In this document: one piece after another, positions 16,834-25,770 of the stretch | Layout: the number at the start of each line of letters is the position of its first letter | How positions within the stretch are numbered: position 1 is the stretch's first letter | NCBI RefSeq assembly: GCF_023634865.1 | Contig: NZ_JAMLJN010000003.1 | Coordinates: 186,001-250,000 of the forward strand | Source: Flavobacterium fragile | Lineage (GTDB): Bacteria; Bacteroidota; Bacteroidia; Flavobacteriales; Flavobacteriaceae | Direction of reading: 5' to 3' | Length of the DNA stretch: 64,000 nt | The notes under the pieces: generated by a model | What the model saw: the letters and a program-made list of their open reading frames with translations, nothing else | The model's database searches: none | What the model was told of the DNA's origin: nothing | Program-made: the position numbers and the translations under genes

Positions 16834-16862
16834 AGTGAAATGTCATGTTTCACTTTTTTTTT
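16834..16862 (+). terminator. Terminator after the two redoxin genes
   Basis: AGTGAAA (16834-16840) pairs with TTTCACT (16848-16854), then nine or more T. Confidence 0.8.
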
Positions 16863-16865
16863 ATA

Positions 16866-17636
16866 TTATTGAAGAAATCTTTTTCTAATTCCTATTAAAA
16901 CGAAAATTAAAAAGGAATACATAATGAAAAAAGGTGTTATGTATTCTATCCAATTGAATAGCAGCATCAAAGCAATCATTAATAACTGAAAACCTAATCC
17001 GTAAAGAGAAAGTAAGGTCATGAACCAATTTGGAAATGTTTTTACTTTGTAGGCTTCTGAATCAAGAGCGTGAATTATCTTATCAAAAACGCCGTAAACA
17101 ATAGTATATATTCTGAACAAAATGTTTACCGCATTTTGAGTTTCGCCAGGTAAAGCTTTTGGTGTTTTATATTCAAAAATTTTACTTGTGTTATCACCTC
17201 CCACTGATTTATGTCTTAAAATCACATAGTAGTAATTGTAAAGTGTACCTTGTAATTGTATGCTAATGAAAGCTAAAATAGCCATCCAAAAAGAGTTTCC
17301 AGATACGTAAGCAATAGCCATTAGAAATAGAAAGTTTAAAACGATATCAAATACACTATCTAAATATCTTCCCACATAAGAAGGCATATTTTTCAATCTA
17401 GCTAATTCACCATCAGCAGCATCAATTCCGGATTTTAAAATAATGAAAAAAGCAGCCGCAAAATAGTATTGGTTTAGAATACAATAAATAGCCATTAATC
17501 CAGAAATACCAAATAAAAGCGTTACATGGATGGCGGTAAATCGGGTTTCTTTTAATTGAAGCGCAAAAAATCTTCCGAAAGATCTTCCATAATCAGATAA
17601 ATCTAAAAATTTATCCGAAGCGTTTAATTTTGACAT
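16866..17636 (-). CDS. CDP-alcohol phosphatidyltransferase
   Basis: 256-residue integral membrane enzyme. The diagnostic DG-x2-AR-x8-G-x3-D-x3-D motif is complete: D75-G76, A79-R80, G89, D93 and D97. About six membrane helices are visible. The family transfers a phosphatidyl group from CDP-diacylglycerol to an alcohol (e.g. inositol, glycerol phosphate, serine); which alcohol cannot be read from the motif. It lies 43 nt downstream of ctaA on the same strand. Confidence 0.9.
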   Translation of the reverse strand: MSKLNASDKFLDLSDYGRSFGRFFALQLKETRFTAIHVTLLFGISGLMAIYCILNQYYFAAAFFIILKSGIDAADGELARLKNMPSYVGRYLDSVFDIVLNFLFLMAIAYVSGNSFWMAILAFISIQLQGTLYNYYYVILRHKSVGGDNTSKIFEYKTPKALPGETQNAVNILFRIYTIVYGVFDKIIHALDSEAYKVKTFPNWFMTLLSLYGLGFQLLMIALMLLFNWIEYITPFFIMYSFLIFVLIGIRKRFLQ

Positions 17637-17679
17637 TTAAAGTTTGAAATAAAGAACTGTGACAATATAGTCTGTAACA

Positions 17680-18699
17680 TTATTTTGTAAAACGATGAAG
17701 TGTAAAGGTCATCGCTGTTAGTAAAAAAAACGCCATAATTTGATGTGCTAATCCTAACCAAAGTGGCACATGGAATAATAACGTAAAAATCCCTAAAATG
17801 AATTGGATAAACACGAAAACTAGTAGCGTTTTTACACCATTATCTTGTGTTTTATCCAAAATAAATTTTCTACTTTTTATAAAAAGATAGATTATTGAAA
17901 ATACAACTACATAAGCAAATGTTCGGTGAATAAATTGAACACCACTTTTTCCTTCTGTGAATGATAAAAGTAAGTTAGATTGTTCTAATCGGATACTTTC
18001 ATGAAAGAATTGTCCATCGCTCATCAAAGGCCAATGATTGTGAATTAATCCAGCGTTTAATCCAGCAACAAAACCTCCATAAATAATTTGGATGATTAAA
18101 ATTACCAATGCTATTCTAGCGATTTTTCTTAATTCAACAACAGGTGATTTTCTTTCAGGATAAATTAAATCTAAAGCAACCCAAAGGGTATAAGCAAACG
18201 TAATAAAAGCAAATGTTAAGTGAATCGCTAATCTAAAGTGACTCACATCGGGCATATCTTTTAAACCGCTGGCTACCATGAACCAACCTAAAAATCCTTG
18301 AAAAGCACCCATTGCTAATAGAATGATGCATTTTTTAATTGTTTCTTTGTCTAGTTTCTTTTTGATTAAGAAATAAACAAATGGAATAATGAAAACAATT
18401 CCAATGATACGACCAATAAAACGGTGAAACCATTCCCAAAAGAAAATGAATTTATAATCGTCTAATTGAAAATCTTTGTGCTTGTTGATTAATTGATATT
18501 CTGGATATTTCTTGTATTCTTCGAAAGCTTCCACCCATTTTTCTTCGCTCATTGGAGGAAACGTGTCATTAATCAAATGCCAGTCGGTCATAGATAAACC
18601 AGAATTGGTCAAACGCGTAATTCCACCAACGGTTACCATGATAAATAACAAAACACATCCTGAAAGTAGCCAGTAAATGACTGATTTATTTGTTTTCAT
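17680..18699 (-). CDS. ctaA: Heme A synthase, COX15/CtaA family
   Basis: 339-residue membrane protein converting heme O to heme A for cytochrome aa3-type oxidase. The COX15-type signature GGITRLTNSGLSMTDW (25-40) is intact; conserved heme-ligand histidines are seen in EWFHR (H92), HFRLAIH (H154, H160), FIHRTFAY and LAHQIMAF. Eight helices fit the family. A -7-like TAAATTTG lies at 18732-18725 on the minus strand. The CcO genes themselves are not in this window. Confidence 0.94.
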   Translation of the reverse strand: MKTNKSVIYWLLSGCVLLFIMVTVGGITRLTNSGLSMTDWHLINDTFPPMSEEKWVEAFEEYKKYPEYQLINKHKDFQLDDYKFIFFWEWFHRFIGRIIGIVFIIPFVYFLIKKKLDKETIKKCIILLAMGAFQGFLGWFMVASGLKDMPDVSHFRLAIHLTFAFITFAYTLWVALDLIYPERKSPVVELRKIARIALVILIIQIIYGGFVAGLNAGLIHNHWPLMSDGQFFHESIRLEQSNLLLSFTEGKSGVQFIHRTFAYVVVFSIIYLFIKSRKFILDKTQDNGVKTLLVFVFIQFILGIFTLLFHVPLWLGLAHQIMAFFLLTAMTFTLHRFTK

Positions 18700-18773
18700 T
18701 TTTCTTGATATTCAAAAAGCACTCCAAATTTACGCAATGCTAATTTGAAAAGTGCTTTAACAGATTATAATTT

Positions 18774-20189
18774 TTATACTTTTTTCAATCCCATTTTTGA
18801 AGCTTTGTTTAACACGAATGTTTTGGCGGCTTCATATTCGTTTGGAATTTCGCCTTCTAAAATCGCTTCTTTTACCGCTTCTTTGAGAATCCCAATTTCT
18901 CTACAAGGTTTTAAACCAAATAATTCCATAATTTCTTCTCCCGAAATAGGAGGTTGGAACACACGAACTCGGTCTTTTTCTTCTACTTCTATAATCTTTT
19001 CTTTTACGATGTCGAAGTTTTTATGGTATTTCTGAAATTTCTTTGGATTTTTTGTAGTGATATCGGCTTTACATAAGGTCATCAAACTATCAATATCTTC
19101 GCCTGCATCAAAAACCAAACGACGAACGGCACTATCTGTAACTATGTCTTCCGCAATTACAATAGGACGTGAACTCATCGTAACCATTTTTTGCACGAAT
19201 TTCATCTTATGATTTAACGGCATGTGTAAACGCTCAAATATTTTTTTGACCATTTTTCCACCTAAAAATTCATGTCCGTGGAAAGTCCAACCTTGTTTTT
19301 TGTTGAATCTTTTGGTTGGTGCCTTACCAATATCATGCAAAAGCGCTGCCCATCGTAACCATACATCATCCGTATTTGGGCAAATGTTGTCTACCACTTC
19401 TAAGGTGTGATAAAAATTGTTTTTGTGTGTATGACCCTCAACTTCTTCCACATTATTTAAAGCCGTAAGTTCGGGTAAGATAATGTCTAACAAACCCGTT
19501 TGATACAAATGTAAAAAACCAATTGAAGGTTTATCCGAAGCTAAAATTTTATGCAACTCATCTACAATTCTTTCGCCTGAAATAATGTTGATTCTGTCTT
19601 TATTCTTTGAAATTGCCTCTAAAGAATCCGATTCGATTTCGAAATTCAATTGCGTAGCAAAACGAATGGCGCGCATCATTCGCAACGGATCATCAGAATA
19701 GGTAATATCGGGATTTAAAGGCGTTTTGATTATTTTATTTTTCAAATCTTCCACACCATTAAAAGGATCAACTAAATCGCCAAAGTTTGCAGAATTCAAC
19801 GAAAAAGCCAATGCGTTTATTGTGAAATCACGTCTTTCTTGGTCGTCTTTTAACGTTCCGTTTTCCACTAATGGATTTCGACTATCGTGTGTATACGATT
19901 CTTTTCGAGCGCCAACAAATTCTACATCAATATCATCGTAGCGTAACATCGCAGTTCCATAATTTTTAAAAACTTGTACTTTTGGATGAAATGGAATCAA
20001 TTCAGAAACTTTTAAAGCCAATTCAATTCCGCTACCAACGGCAACGATGTCGATGTCTTTTTTGTGGTTTCTGTTGAGTACTATATCGCGAACAAAACCA
20101 CCAATCACATAGCATTCCAAGTTAAGTTCTTGGGCAGCTTGTGAAATTATTTTGAAGATGTTATGTTCTAAATGTTGTTTGTAATTCAT
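18774..20189 (-). CDS. cca: CCA tRNA nucleotidyltransferase with HD domain
   Basis: 471 residues from the ATG at 20189 ([15 protein letters not shown]); an in-frame start at 20213 adds eight residues and is possible. Class II nucleotidyltransferase: GGFVRD (30-35) and metal ligands DID (45-47), [11 protein letters not shown] (118-128), and an HD domain with LLHDIGK (283-289) and a [10 protein letters not shown] box. It adds or repairs the 3' CCA of tRNAs, which the two tRNA-Glu genes here need because CCA is not encoded. Followed upstream by tsaC, another tRNA-related gene. Confidence 0.95.
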   Translation of the reverse strand: MNYKQHLEHNIFKIISQAAQELNLECYVIGGFVRDIVLNRNHKKDIDIVAVGSGIELALKVSELIPFHPKVQVFKNYGTAMLRYDDIDVEFVGARKESYTHDSRNPLVENGTLKDDQERRDFTINALAFSLNSANFGDLVDPFNGVEDLKNKIIKTPLNPDITYSDDPLRMMRAIRFATQLNFEIESDSLEAISKNKDRINIISGERIVDELHKILASDKPSIGFLHLYQTGLLDIILPELTALNNVEEVEGHTHKNNFYHTLEVVDNICPNTDDVWLRWAALLHDIGKAPTKRFNKKQGWTFHGHEFLGGKMVKKIFERLHMPLNHKMKFVQKMVTMSSRPIVIAEDIVTDSAVRRLVFDAGEDIDSLMTLCKADITTKNPKKFQKYHKNFDIVKEKIIEVEEKDRVRVFQPPISGEEIMELFGLKPCREIGILKEAVKEAILEGEIPNEYEAAKTFVLNKASKMGLKKV

Positions 20190-20201
20190 TTCTTTAATTA
20201 G

Positions 20202-20269
20202 TCGATTTGACAATTAGTCAATGTGCCAATTACCTAGCAAACAACATAATTGGCTAATTGACAGATCGA
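20202..20269. repeat. Imperfect inverted repeat between cca and tsaC
   Basis: The arms 20202-20232 and 20247-20269 are near-complementary: TCGATxTGxCAATTAG and CCAATTA on both, but the left arm has an 8-nt insertion. It could form a large A/T-rich hairpin; whether it ends the tsaC transcript is unclear. Confidence 0.55.
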
Positions 20270-20283
20270 TTTATTGGTGCATT

Positions 20284-20853
20284 TTACTTGCGAATCACTT
20301 TTACTTGGTTGTCTAAACCTAATTTAATTATAGTAGAAGGATTTTTGCAAACTTTATCGTGGTGCAAATTTACTACATAGTCCACACCTTTTATAATTTC
20401 GGGACTAATTTCTTTGAAAGTTTTTGGGGTTGGTTCGCCGGAAATATTAGCTGAGGTGGAAACCAATGGTTTTTTCATGCGTTCCATTAACTTAAAACAG
20501 AAAGGTTCCGTTACCATTCTAACTCCTAACGTGTTGTCTTCGGCTATAATATTTTTGGCAACATTTCGAGGATTGTCTAAAATTAAAGTTGTTGGTTTTT
20601 CCGATAAATCTAAAATTTGCCAAGCCACCTCTGGAATTTCTTTGAAAACGTTGTACATCATACGTTCGCCGTTCATTAAAACAATCATGCTTTTGGTTTC
20701 TTCTCGTTGTTTTAAAGCGTAGATTTTTTTTACAGCTTCTTCATTAGTAGCATCACATCCAATTCCCCAAACGGTATCAGTAGGATATAAGATAATGCCA
20801 CCATTTATAATGACTTCGAATGCGTTTTGTACTTCGGTGTTGATATTTTCCAT
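20284..20853 (-). CDS. tsaC: L-threonylcarbamoyladenylate synthase (YrdC/Sua5 family)
   Basis: 189 residues, the short YrdC-only form. It makes threonylcarbamoyl-AMP from Thr, bicarbonate and ATP for the t6A37 modification of ANN-decoding tRNAs. Seen: GGIILYPTDTVWGIGCDA (18-35), the K-x-R motif in LKQREETKSM and the SANISGEPTP region (about 153-162). Same strand as cca downstream, with an inverted repeat in the 94-nt gap. Confidence 0.94.
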   Translation of the reverse strand: MENINTEVQNAFEVIINGGIILYPTDTVWGIGCDATNEEAVKKIYALKQREETKSMIVLMNGERMMYNVFKEIPEVAWQILDLSEKPTTLILDNPRNVAKNIIAEDNTLGVRMVTEPFCFKLMERMKKPLVSTSANISGEPTPKTFKEISPEIIKGVDYVVNLHHDKVCKNPSTIIKLGLDNQVKVIRK

Positions 20854-20957
20854 AATTTCTTAAACGAAATTAAATTACTATTTTATATTTGCAAAGTAAC
20901 GAATAAAATCGGTATAGGTATAACACTTCTAGATACGATTTTTAACAAACTTATCTT

Positions 20958-22064
20958 ATGAAAATATTGCATATTTCTGGAGCTAAAGGTTGGGGAGGAA
21001 ACGAACAACAAATGATTTATCTATTTCCCGAATTGCAAAATATAGGTGTAGAAAACATAGTGTTTGGGGTTAAGAATTCAATTTTACAGAAGCATTGCAG
21101 CAATATGAATATTAAGTTCTACGAAGCTAGAGGCAATAAATTAAATACATTTAAAAATTACATATATTTAAACTCACTTCTAAGACAGGTAAAGCCAGAT
21201 GTTATTCATTTACATACTAGTGATTCACTGACTGTTTTCGCAATTTCTGATTTTCTTTTCTATCTGAAAACCAAAACAATTTTTTCTAAAAAGGGAATGG
21301 GAACAAGCAGTAGCTTTTTGAGTAATTTGAAATATAATTTTAAGGGATTGTCTTCAATTATTTGTGTTTCTAATTCAGTTAAAAGAGATTTAGGAAAAAT
21401 TTTAAATGAAAAAACAAAAAGTAAAACTGTAATTGTGCATGATTGTGTTTCGTTGGAGATTTTAAATTTGAAACCAGTCTTAAACTTAAGAGAAAAGTAT
21501 AAAATTGATGCAGGATTTAAAGTTGTTGGAAATATTGCCAATCATTCCAATGCAAAAGATTTGCCAACGTTCATAAATGTTGTTGACGAAGTAGTTCATA
21601 AATTAAACCGAAAGGATATTAAATTTATCCAAATTGGAGAATTTACAAAAAACACACCTGAATTATTACAACAAGTAAAAGATAAAGGGTTGGAAGGAGC
21701 CATAATATTCACAGATAAAATCGAACAAGCATCTTCCTTAGTTCCACAATTAGATGCTTTCTTAATGACATCACAAAGAGAAGGCGGACCAACATCTGTT
21801 CTTGAAGCCATGTTACTTGGAACTCCAGTTGTTTCAACGCAAGTTGGAGTAGTTCCAGATGTTATTCAAGATGGCAAAAATGGTTTTATTGCTCCTGTAA
21901 AAGATTTCAAACAGTTGGCCAATAAACTTTTAACTCTCTTAGATGACGAAAATTTGAAATCGCAATTCGTTTCAAAAAGTAAAGCTATTATCGAAAATGA
22001 ATTTACAGCTGAAAATATTGCCAAACAAACCAAAGAAGAATATCTTAGAGTGATGAAATTATAA
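20958..22064 (+). CDS. Glycosyltransferase family 4
   Basis: 368-residue GT-B enzyme. N-terminal Rossmann start MKILHISGAKGWGGNEQQM, central IIHLHTSDS-like acceptor part, and the nucleotide-sugar E-x7-E region as TSQREGGPTSVLEAM (about 271-285) with GTPVVSTQVGVVPDVI. No membrane segments. It opens the surface-glycan cluster. A -7-like TATATTTG is at 20884-20891 but without a -33 at the right distance. Its stop overlaps the convergent GT2 stop region: the two stop codons are adjacent (22059-22064). Donor and acceptor cannot be inferred. Confidence 0.9.
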   Translation: MKILHISGAKGWGGNEQQMIYLFPELQNIGVENIVFGVKNSILQKHCSNMNIKFYEARGNKLNTFKNYIYLNSLLRQVKPDVIHLHTSDSLTVFAISDFLFYLKTKTIFSKKGMGTSSSFLSNLKYNFKGLSSIICVSNSVKRDLGKILNEKTKSKTVIVHDCVSLEILNLKPVLNLREKYKIDAGFKVVGNIANHSNAKDLPTFINVVDEVVHKLNRKDIKFIQIGEFTKNTPELLQQVKDKGLEGAIIFTDKIEQASSLVPQLDAFLMTSQREGGPTSVLEAMLLGTPVVSTQVGVVPDVIQDGKNGFIAPVKDFKQLANKLLTLLDDENLKSQFVSKSKAIIENEFTAENIAKQTKEEYLRVMKL

Positions 22065-22856
22065 ATACTGATTCACACCTTTCTCAATAAAAGTTATCTT
22101 TTTTTCTCTTACTTCGTCTTCAATAGCATTGTTTAAATGAATGTGACTTTTGTCTTGTTCTTTATGATAGATATGATAAGCAATTCCAACATTTTTTAAT
22201 CGTTTTCCTTTAATTCCTAAGTTATGCATGCGTTGAATTAACTCGGAATCATCAACTCCCCATCCTACTAAACCTTCATTAAAACCATTTACTTTAATGA
22301 AATCTTCTTTCCAAAACGACATATTGCAGCCTCTAAGTTTTGAAGAACGTTTGTCGTGAAGTTTAGCAGAATTCATAAAGAAAGGAATTCGTAATGTTCT
22401 TCCACGTTTTTTAATACCTTTAGAAAAAAAATGGAATGAAGTAGTTTTGTTTATGAAAACACTATCTAAAATCGATTTTTGAATATTAACTCTTGAACCA
22501 AATAAATAAACTCCTTTTTCAGCATAGGTTAAATGATCTTTTACAAAATCCGGATGCATGATGATGTCTCCATCTATTTCAATTATGTATTCGTATTTTG
22601 CTTTGGCAATGGCTTTGTTCATGATTTTTGGCTTTTGATTGCCATTATCTTCATGCCAAACATGAATTAACGAAACAGGAAATGATTTTTGAAAACGCTC
22701 AATTAACAAACGAGTTTCCTCTTTTGAACCATCATCGGCAATAATTACTTCATTAGGTAAAACAGTTTGTTTAGTAATACTTAAAAGCAATAATTCTAGT
22801 GCTTCAGGCCAGTTATAGGTTGGTGTAACTAAGGAACATTTTGGTAATGGTTTCAT
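22059..22856 (-). CDS. Glycosyltransferase family 2
   Basis: 265-residue GT-A enzyme. SLVTPTYNWPEALELLL N-terminus, IIADDGS nucleotide-binding loop, EIDGDI as the DxD-type metal site (about 93-98) and a chondroitin-polymerase-like C-terminal part with GCNMSFWKEDFIKVNGF and GWGVDDSELIQRM. It shares HVWHEDNGxQKxKIxNKAI with the GT2 at 23727-24542, so the two are diverged paralogues with likely different acceptors. Convergent with the GT4. Confidence 0.9.
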   Translation of the reverse strand: MKPLPKCSLVTPTYNWPEALELLLLSITKQTVLPNEVIIADDGSKEETRLLIERFQKSFPVSLIHVWHEDNGNQKPKIMNKAIAKAKYEYIIEIDGDIIMHPDFVKDHLTYAEKGVYLFGSRVNIQKSILDSVFINKTTSFHFFSKGIKKRGRTLRIPFFMNSAKLHDKRSSKLRGCNMSFWKEDFIKVNGFNEGLVGWGVDDSELIQRMHNLGIKGKRLKNVGIAYHIYHKEQDKSHIHLNNAIEDEVREKKITFIEKGVNQYL

Positions 22857-22893
22857 ATTTTTTTGCTAAAAACATGTAAAAATATTCAATAAA

Positions 22894-22924
22894 TTGGAAT
22901 TATAGCCAACAATAGCTACTTTTG
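22894..22924 (+). promoter_or_regulatory. Promoter of the Kdo-kinase-like gene
   Basis: TTG (22894-22896), 20-nt spacer, TACTTTTG (22917-22924): consensus, with the ATG 13 nt after the -7 element, giving a very short leader. Confidence 0.65.
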
Positions 22925-22937
22925 AATAAAAAAAAAC

Positions 22938-23702
22938 ATGCTGGCGCAGTATCATCCCAACTTCCAAAAATATAAAACTCAAATAGAAAATTACATTACC
23001 CATTTTTCATCATCTGGAAGAGATTTTGTTATTGGAAAACGTAATGCAATTAAACTTTTTGAATTGGGAAATGAAGTGATTAGTATTAAATCGTTTAAGA
23101 AGCCTAATATTATCAACAAAATCGCTTATCGCTATTTCCGAAAATCAAAAGCACGTCGTTCTTTCGAATTTGCTTCAAAATTGATGGAAATGCAAATTGG
23201 AACACCAGAGCCTGTTGCTTTCTTTGAAAATTATGATTTAATAGGGCTTAAAGAAAGCTATTACGCTTGTGAACATCTTGAAAATGTATTTGAATTCAGA
23301 GAAATTGTTCAAAATGAAGCTTTTGAAAACAGAGATTTCATCATTCGAAAATTCACTCAATTTACCTACGAAATGCACGAAAAAGGCATTGAATTCTTAG
23401 ATCATTCACCAGGAAATACCTTAATTCGTAAAAATACCGACGGAAGTTATTCCTTTTTTCTAGTTGATTTAAACCGAATGAAATTCCATGAAATACTCGA
23501 TTTTCAAACCCGAATGAAGAATTTATCGAAAATCACGCATAAAAAAGATATGATTGCTGTGATGAGTAACGAATATGCAAAACTTTCGGGAGAAGATGAA
23601 ACTACTATTTTTGAAACCATGTGGGGATTAACAGCTGATTTTCAATATCGTTTTCACCGAAAAAAAAGACTGAAAAAGAAATTAAAGTTCTGGAAAAAGT
23701 AG
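22938..23702 (+). CDS. Kdo/lipopolysaccharide core kinase-like protein
   Basis: 254-residue protein-kinase-fold enzyme resembling KdkA/InaA-type LPS kinases that phosphorylate Kdo or core heptose. The catalytic loop reads FLDHSPGNTLI (about 154-164), with Asp and Asn in the usual places, and VDLNRMKF replaces the canonical DFG (DLN). N-terminal GRDFVIGKRNAIKLF may supply the ATP-loop. No signal peptide; it would act at the inner face. It sits among glycosyltransferases in a cluster that looks like lipooligosaccharide core synthesis. Substrate is inferred from family and neighbours. Confidence 0.8.
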   Translation: MLAQYHPNFQKYKTQIENYITHFSSSGRDFVIGKRNAIKLFELGNEVISIKSFKKPNIINKIAYRYFRKSKARRSFEFASKLMEMQIGTPEPVAFFENYDLIGLKESYYACEHLENVFEFREIVQNEAFENRDFIIRKFTQFTYEMHEKGIEFLDHSPGNTLIRKNTDGSYSFFLVDLNRMKFHEILDFQTRMKNLSKITHKKDMIAVMSNEYAKLSGEDETTIFETMWGLTADFQYRFHRKKRLKKKLKFWKK

Positions 23703-23726
23703 TATTTTTCACTTTTTATTCTTTGC

Positions 23727-24542
23727 ATGAAATTATCGGTAATTATCACCACTTACAATTCAGAAGAATGGCTTCAAAAAGTGCTTGTTGGATATAGTGT
23801 CCAAACGGAGCCAGACTTTGAGGTTGTTATTGCCGATGATGGTTCTACCGAAAAAACTAAAACTATAATTGCATCTTTTCAAAATCAGTTTAAGTTTCCA
23901 ATTGTTCACGTTTGGCATGAAGATAATGGCTTTCAGAAATGTAAAATCTTAAATAAAGCCATACTCAAAACCAATTCGGATTACTTACTTTTTACCGATG
24001 GCGACTGTATTCCTAGAAAAGATTTTGTTGCTCAACATTTAAAACATCAAGAAGTAGGCTATTTTCTTTCTGGTGGTTATTTTAAATTGCCAATGGAAAC
24101 GTCTCAAAAAATTTCATTAGAAAATATTAAAAATCAAGATTGTTTTTCGATTTCTTGGCTAATTAAAAATGGTGTTTCCAAAACGTTTAAATTATCAAAG
24201 CTAACTAGAATTTCACTTTTTGCTTCATTTATGAATTGGTTAACCCCAACAAAACGAACGTTTAACGGTCACAACACGTCTTGTTTTAAGAAAGATTTAG
24301 TTGCCATAAATGGTTTTAACGAAGAAATGCAATACGGTGGTTTAGATAGAGAAGTTGGCGAACGTTTGTTCAACTTTGGTGTTCTATCTAAACAAATTCG
24401 CTACAGTGCTGTTTGTTTGCATTTAGACCATCAAAGGGGTTATGCAACTCATGAAACTTGGGAGAAAAATAATGCTATTCGCAATTTCAATAAAAAACAC
24501 AATGTGACTTGTATTAAAAATGGTTTGTCACAATATTTTTAA
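23727..24542 (+). CDS. Glycosyltransferase family 2
   Basis: 271-residue GT-A enzyme: MKLSVIITTYNSEEWLQKVL, VVIADDGS, FTDGDCIPRKDF with the D-x-D at about residues 91-93, and C-terminal NGHNTSCFKKDLVAINGF plus GGLDREVGERL. Paralogous to the GT2 at 22059-22856 (shared HVWHEDNG block) and probably co-transcribed with the kinase gene 24 nt upstream. Confidence 0.9.
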   Translation: MKLSVIITTYNSEEWLQKVLVGYSVQTEPDFEVVIADDGSTEKTKTIIASFQNQFKFPIVHVWHEDNGFQKCKILNKAILKTNSDYLLFTDGDCIPRKDFVAQHLKHQEVGYFLSGGYFKLPMETSQKISLENIKNQDCFSISWLIKNGVSKTFKLSKLTRISLFASFMNWLTPTKRTFNGHNTSCFKKDLVAINGFNEEMQYGGLDREVGERLFNFGVLSKQIRYSAVCLHLDHQRGYATHETWEKNNAIRNFNKKHNVTCIKNGLSQYF

Positions 24543-24588
24543 TCTTGTCAAACGGAACTGGTTTCAGTTTCTATTTTAGTTTTTTTAG

Positions 24589-24609
24589 ATGCTGAAACAA
24601 GTTCAGCAT
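24589..24609 (-). repeat. Dispersed GTCATGCTGAA...TTCAGCAT hairpin (copy 1)
   Basis: ATGCTGAA (24589-24596) pairs with TTCAGCAT (24602-24609) around a 5-nt loop, followed on the right by GACA. In reverse complement it reads TGTCATGCTGAACTTGTTTCAGCATC, nearly the same as the hairpin at 40621-40641. It lies between convergent genes and may act as their terminator. Confidence 0.65.
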
Positions 24610-24624
24610 GACAGATTTGTTTCT

Positions 24625-25683
24625 TTAAAGCAATTTAAAAAAAGCTTTTAATTTTTCTTTAATCAACGCAATCGGATATTCTTCAAAATATTTGAAAGTG
24701 TTTTCTTTGATGTATTTCTCGTCAAATTCTTGATAAATTTCAGGTTTCAAATCTTTTAAATGAATGGAAATATTTTTCTCATCTTCAAAAATTTGCCATG
24801 TTTCTTTATCTACACTTGGTGAAAACAATGAAAATGTTGGAACAAACAACGCTTTTGCCATATTCACACTTCCGCCTTCGTTTCCAATCAAAGCATTACA
24901 TTGTGATAATAATCCTAAAAACGAACGTAAATCGTTGGCATACAAATCAAAATAAATACGTTTTTGCGTTTCGGGTTGGCACAAATCAAAGATTTTTTGA
25001 GCGTCTTCTTTTTGTTTTGGAATGTAATTGAAAAGCAAGTTTGCATCTGTGGTTGCAACAGTAAAATCTATTAATTCCGCCATTTTTTCAAACGGATAGG
25101 TTTTGTACCATTCGCTACCTAAAATTCCAATCATAAAAGTAGGTTTGTCGGTTTTTAAAGGAAATTTCGACAGCATTTCTTTTGCCTTATTAATTTCTGA
25201 ATCCGTTAAAAAAACTTTGGGTTTGTAATCGGTAATTTCTTCTTTAATTAGCGGTTTTAATAAACGTAATCGGTTGATAATAGCTAATCCAATTTCTGAT
25301 TTTGTGCCGTTTTTTAGTCGTTCAATATTGTAATTGTAGAATATATTAGAATATCCTTTCTTATATGAAATTTTATATTTAGCACCAGAAAACAAGGTGA
25401 TTAAATTGGTTTCCAATTTACTGTAAGCATCAATCACTGCATCATATTTGGAACTTCTAATTTTGAAAATAAATTGAAAAAGCGAAAGATAGTTTTTTCG
25501 TACTTTTTCTTCTAAAACAATAATATTATCAATATTAGGATTGTTTTTTAGTACATCAACACAATTGGCGTAGCACATGTAATCTACTTGTGCATTTGGA
25601 TATTTTTGCTTCAAATTATTGGATAATATTGTAGAAGTTAATACATCTCCAATTCGCTTTTGTTGTATGACTAAAATTTTCAT
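24625..25683 (-). CDS. Glycosyltransferase family 9 (heptosyltransferase-like)
   Basis: 352-residue GT-B enzyme. MKILVIQQKRIGDVLTSTIL is the hallmark N-terminus of ADP-heptose:LPS heptosyltransferases; the C-terminal half has FMIGILGSEWYKTYPFEKM and LIGNEGGSVNMAKALFVP, the nucleotide-sugar loop. Probably adds a sugar to the lipooligosaccharide core. The sugar need not be heptose in this lineage. Convergent with the GT2 at 23727. Confidence 0.9.
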   Translation of the reverse strand: MKILVIQQKRIGDVLTSTILSNNLKQKYPNAQVDYMCYANCVDVLKNNPNIDNIIVLEEKVRKNYLSLFQFIFKIRSSKYDAVIDAYSKLETNLITLFSGAKYKISYKKGYSNIFYNYNIERLKNGTKSEIGLAIINRLRLLKPLIKEEITDYKPKVFLTDSEINKAKEMLSKFPLKTDKPTFMIGILGSEWYKTYPFEKMAELIDFTVATTDANLLFNYIPKQKEDAQKIFDLCQPETQKRIYFDLYANDLRSFLGLLSQCNALIGNEGGSVNMAKALFVPTFSLFSPSVDKETWQIFEDEKNISIHLKDLKPEIYQEFDEKYIKENTFKYFEEYPIALIKEKLKAFFKLL

Positions 25684-25725
25684 TTTGGATAAATTATTTG
25701 GCTAAAATACACTGATTTTGAAACT

Positions 25726-25754
25726 TTGCCAACAAAATAAATTGTTTACTTTTG
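25726..25754 (+). promoter_or_regulatory. Promoter of the WaaE-like glycosyltransferase gene
   Basis: TTG (25726-25728), 18-nt spacer, TACTTTTG (25747-25754), 16 nt upstream of the ATG. The -7 is identical to that of the Kdo-kinase-like gene. Confidence 0.65.
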
Positions 25755-25770
25755 TGAAAATTCAAATTTT

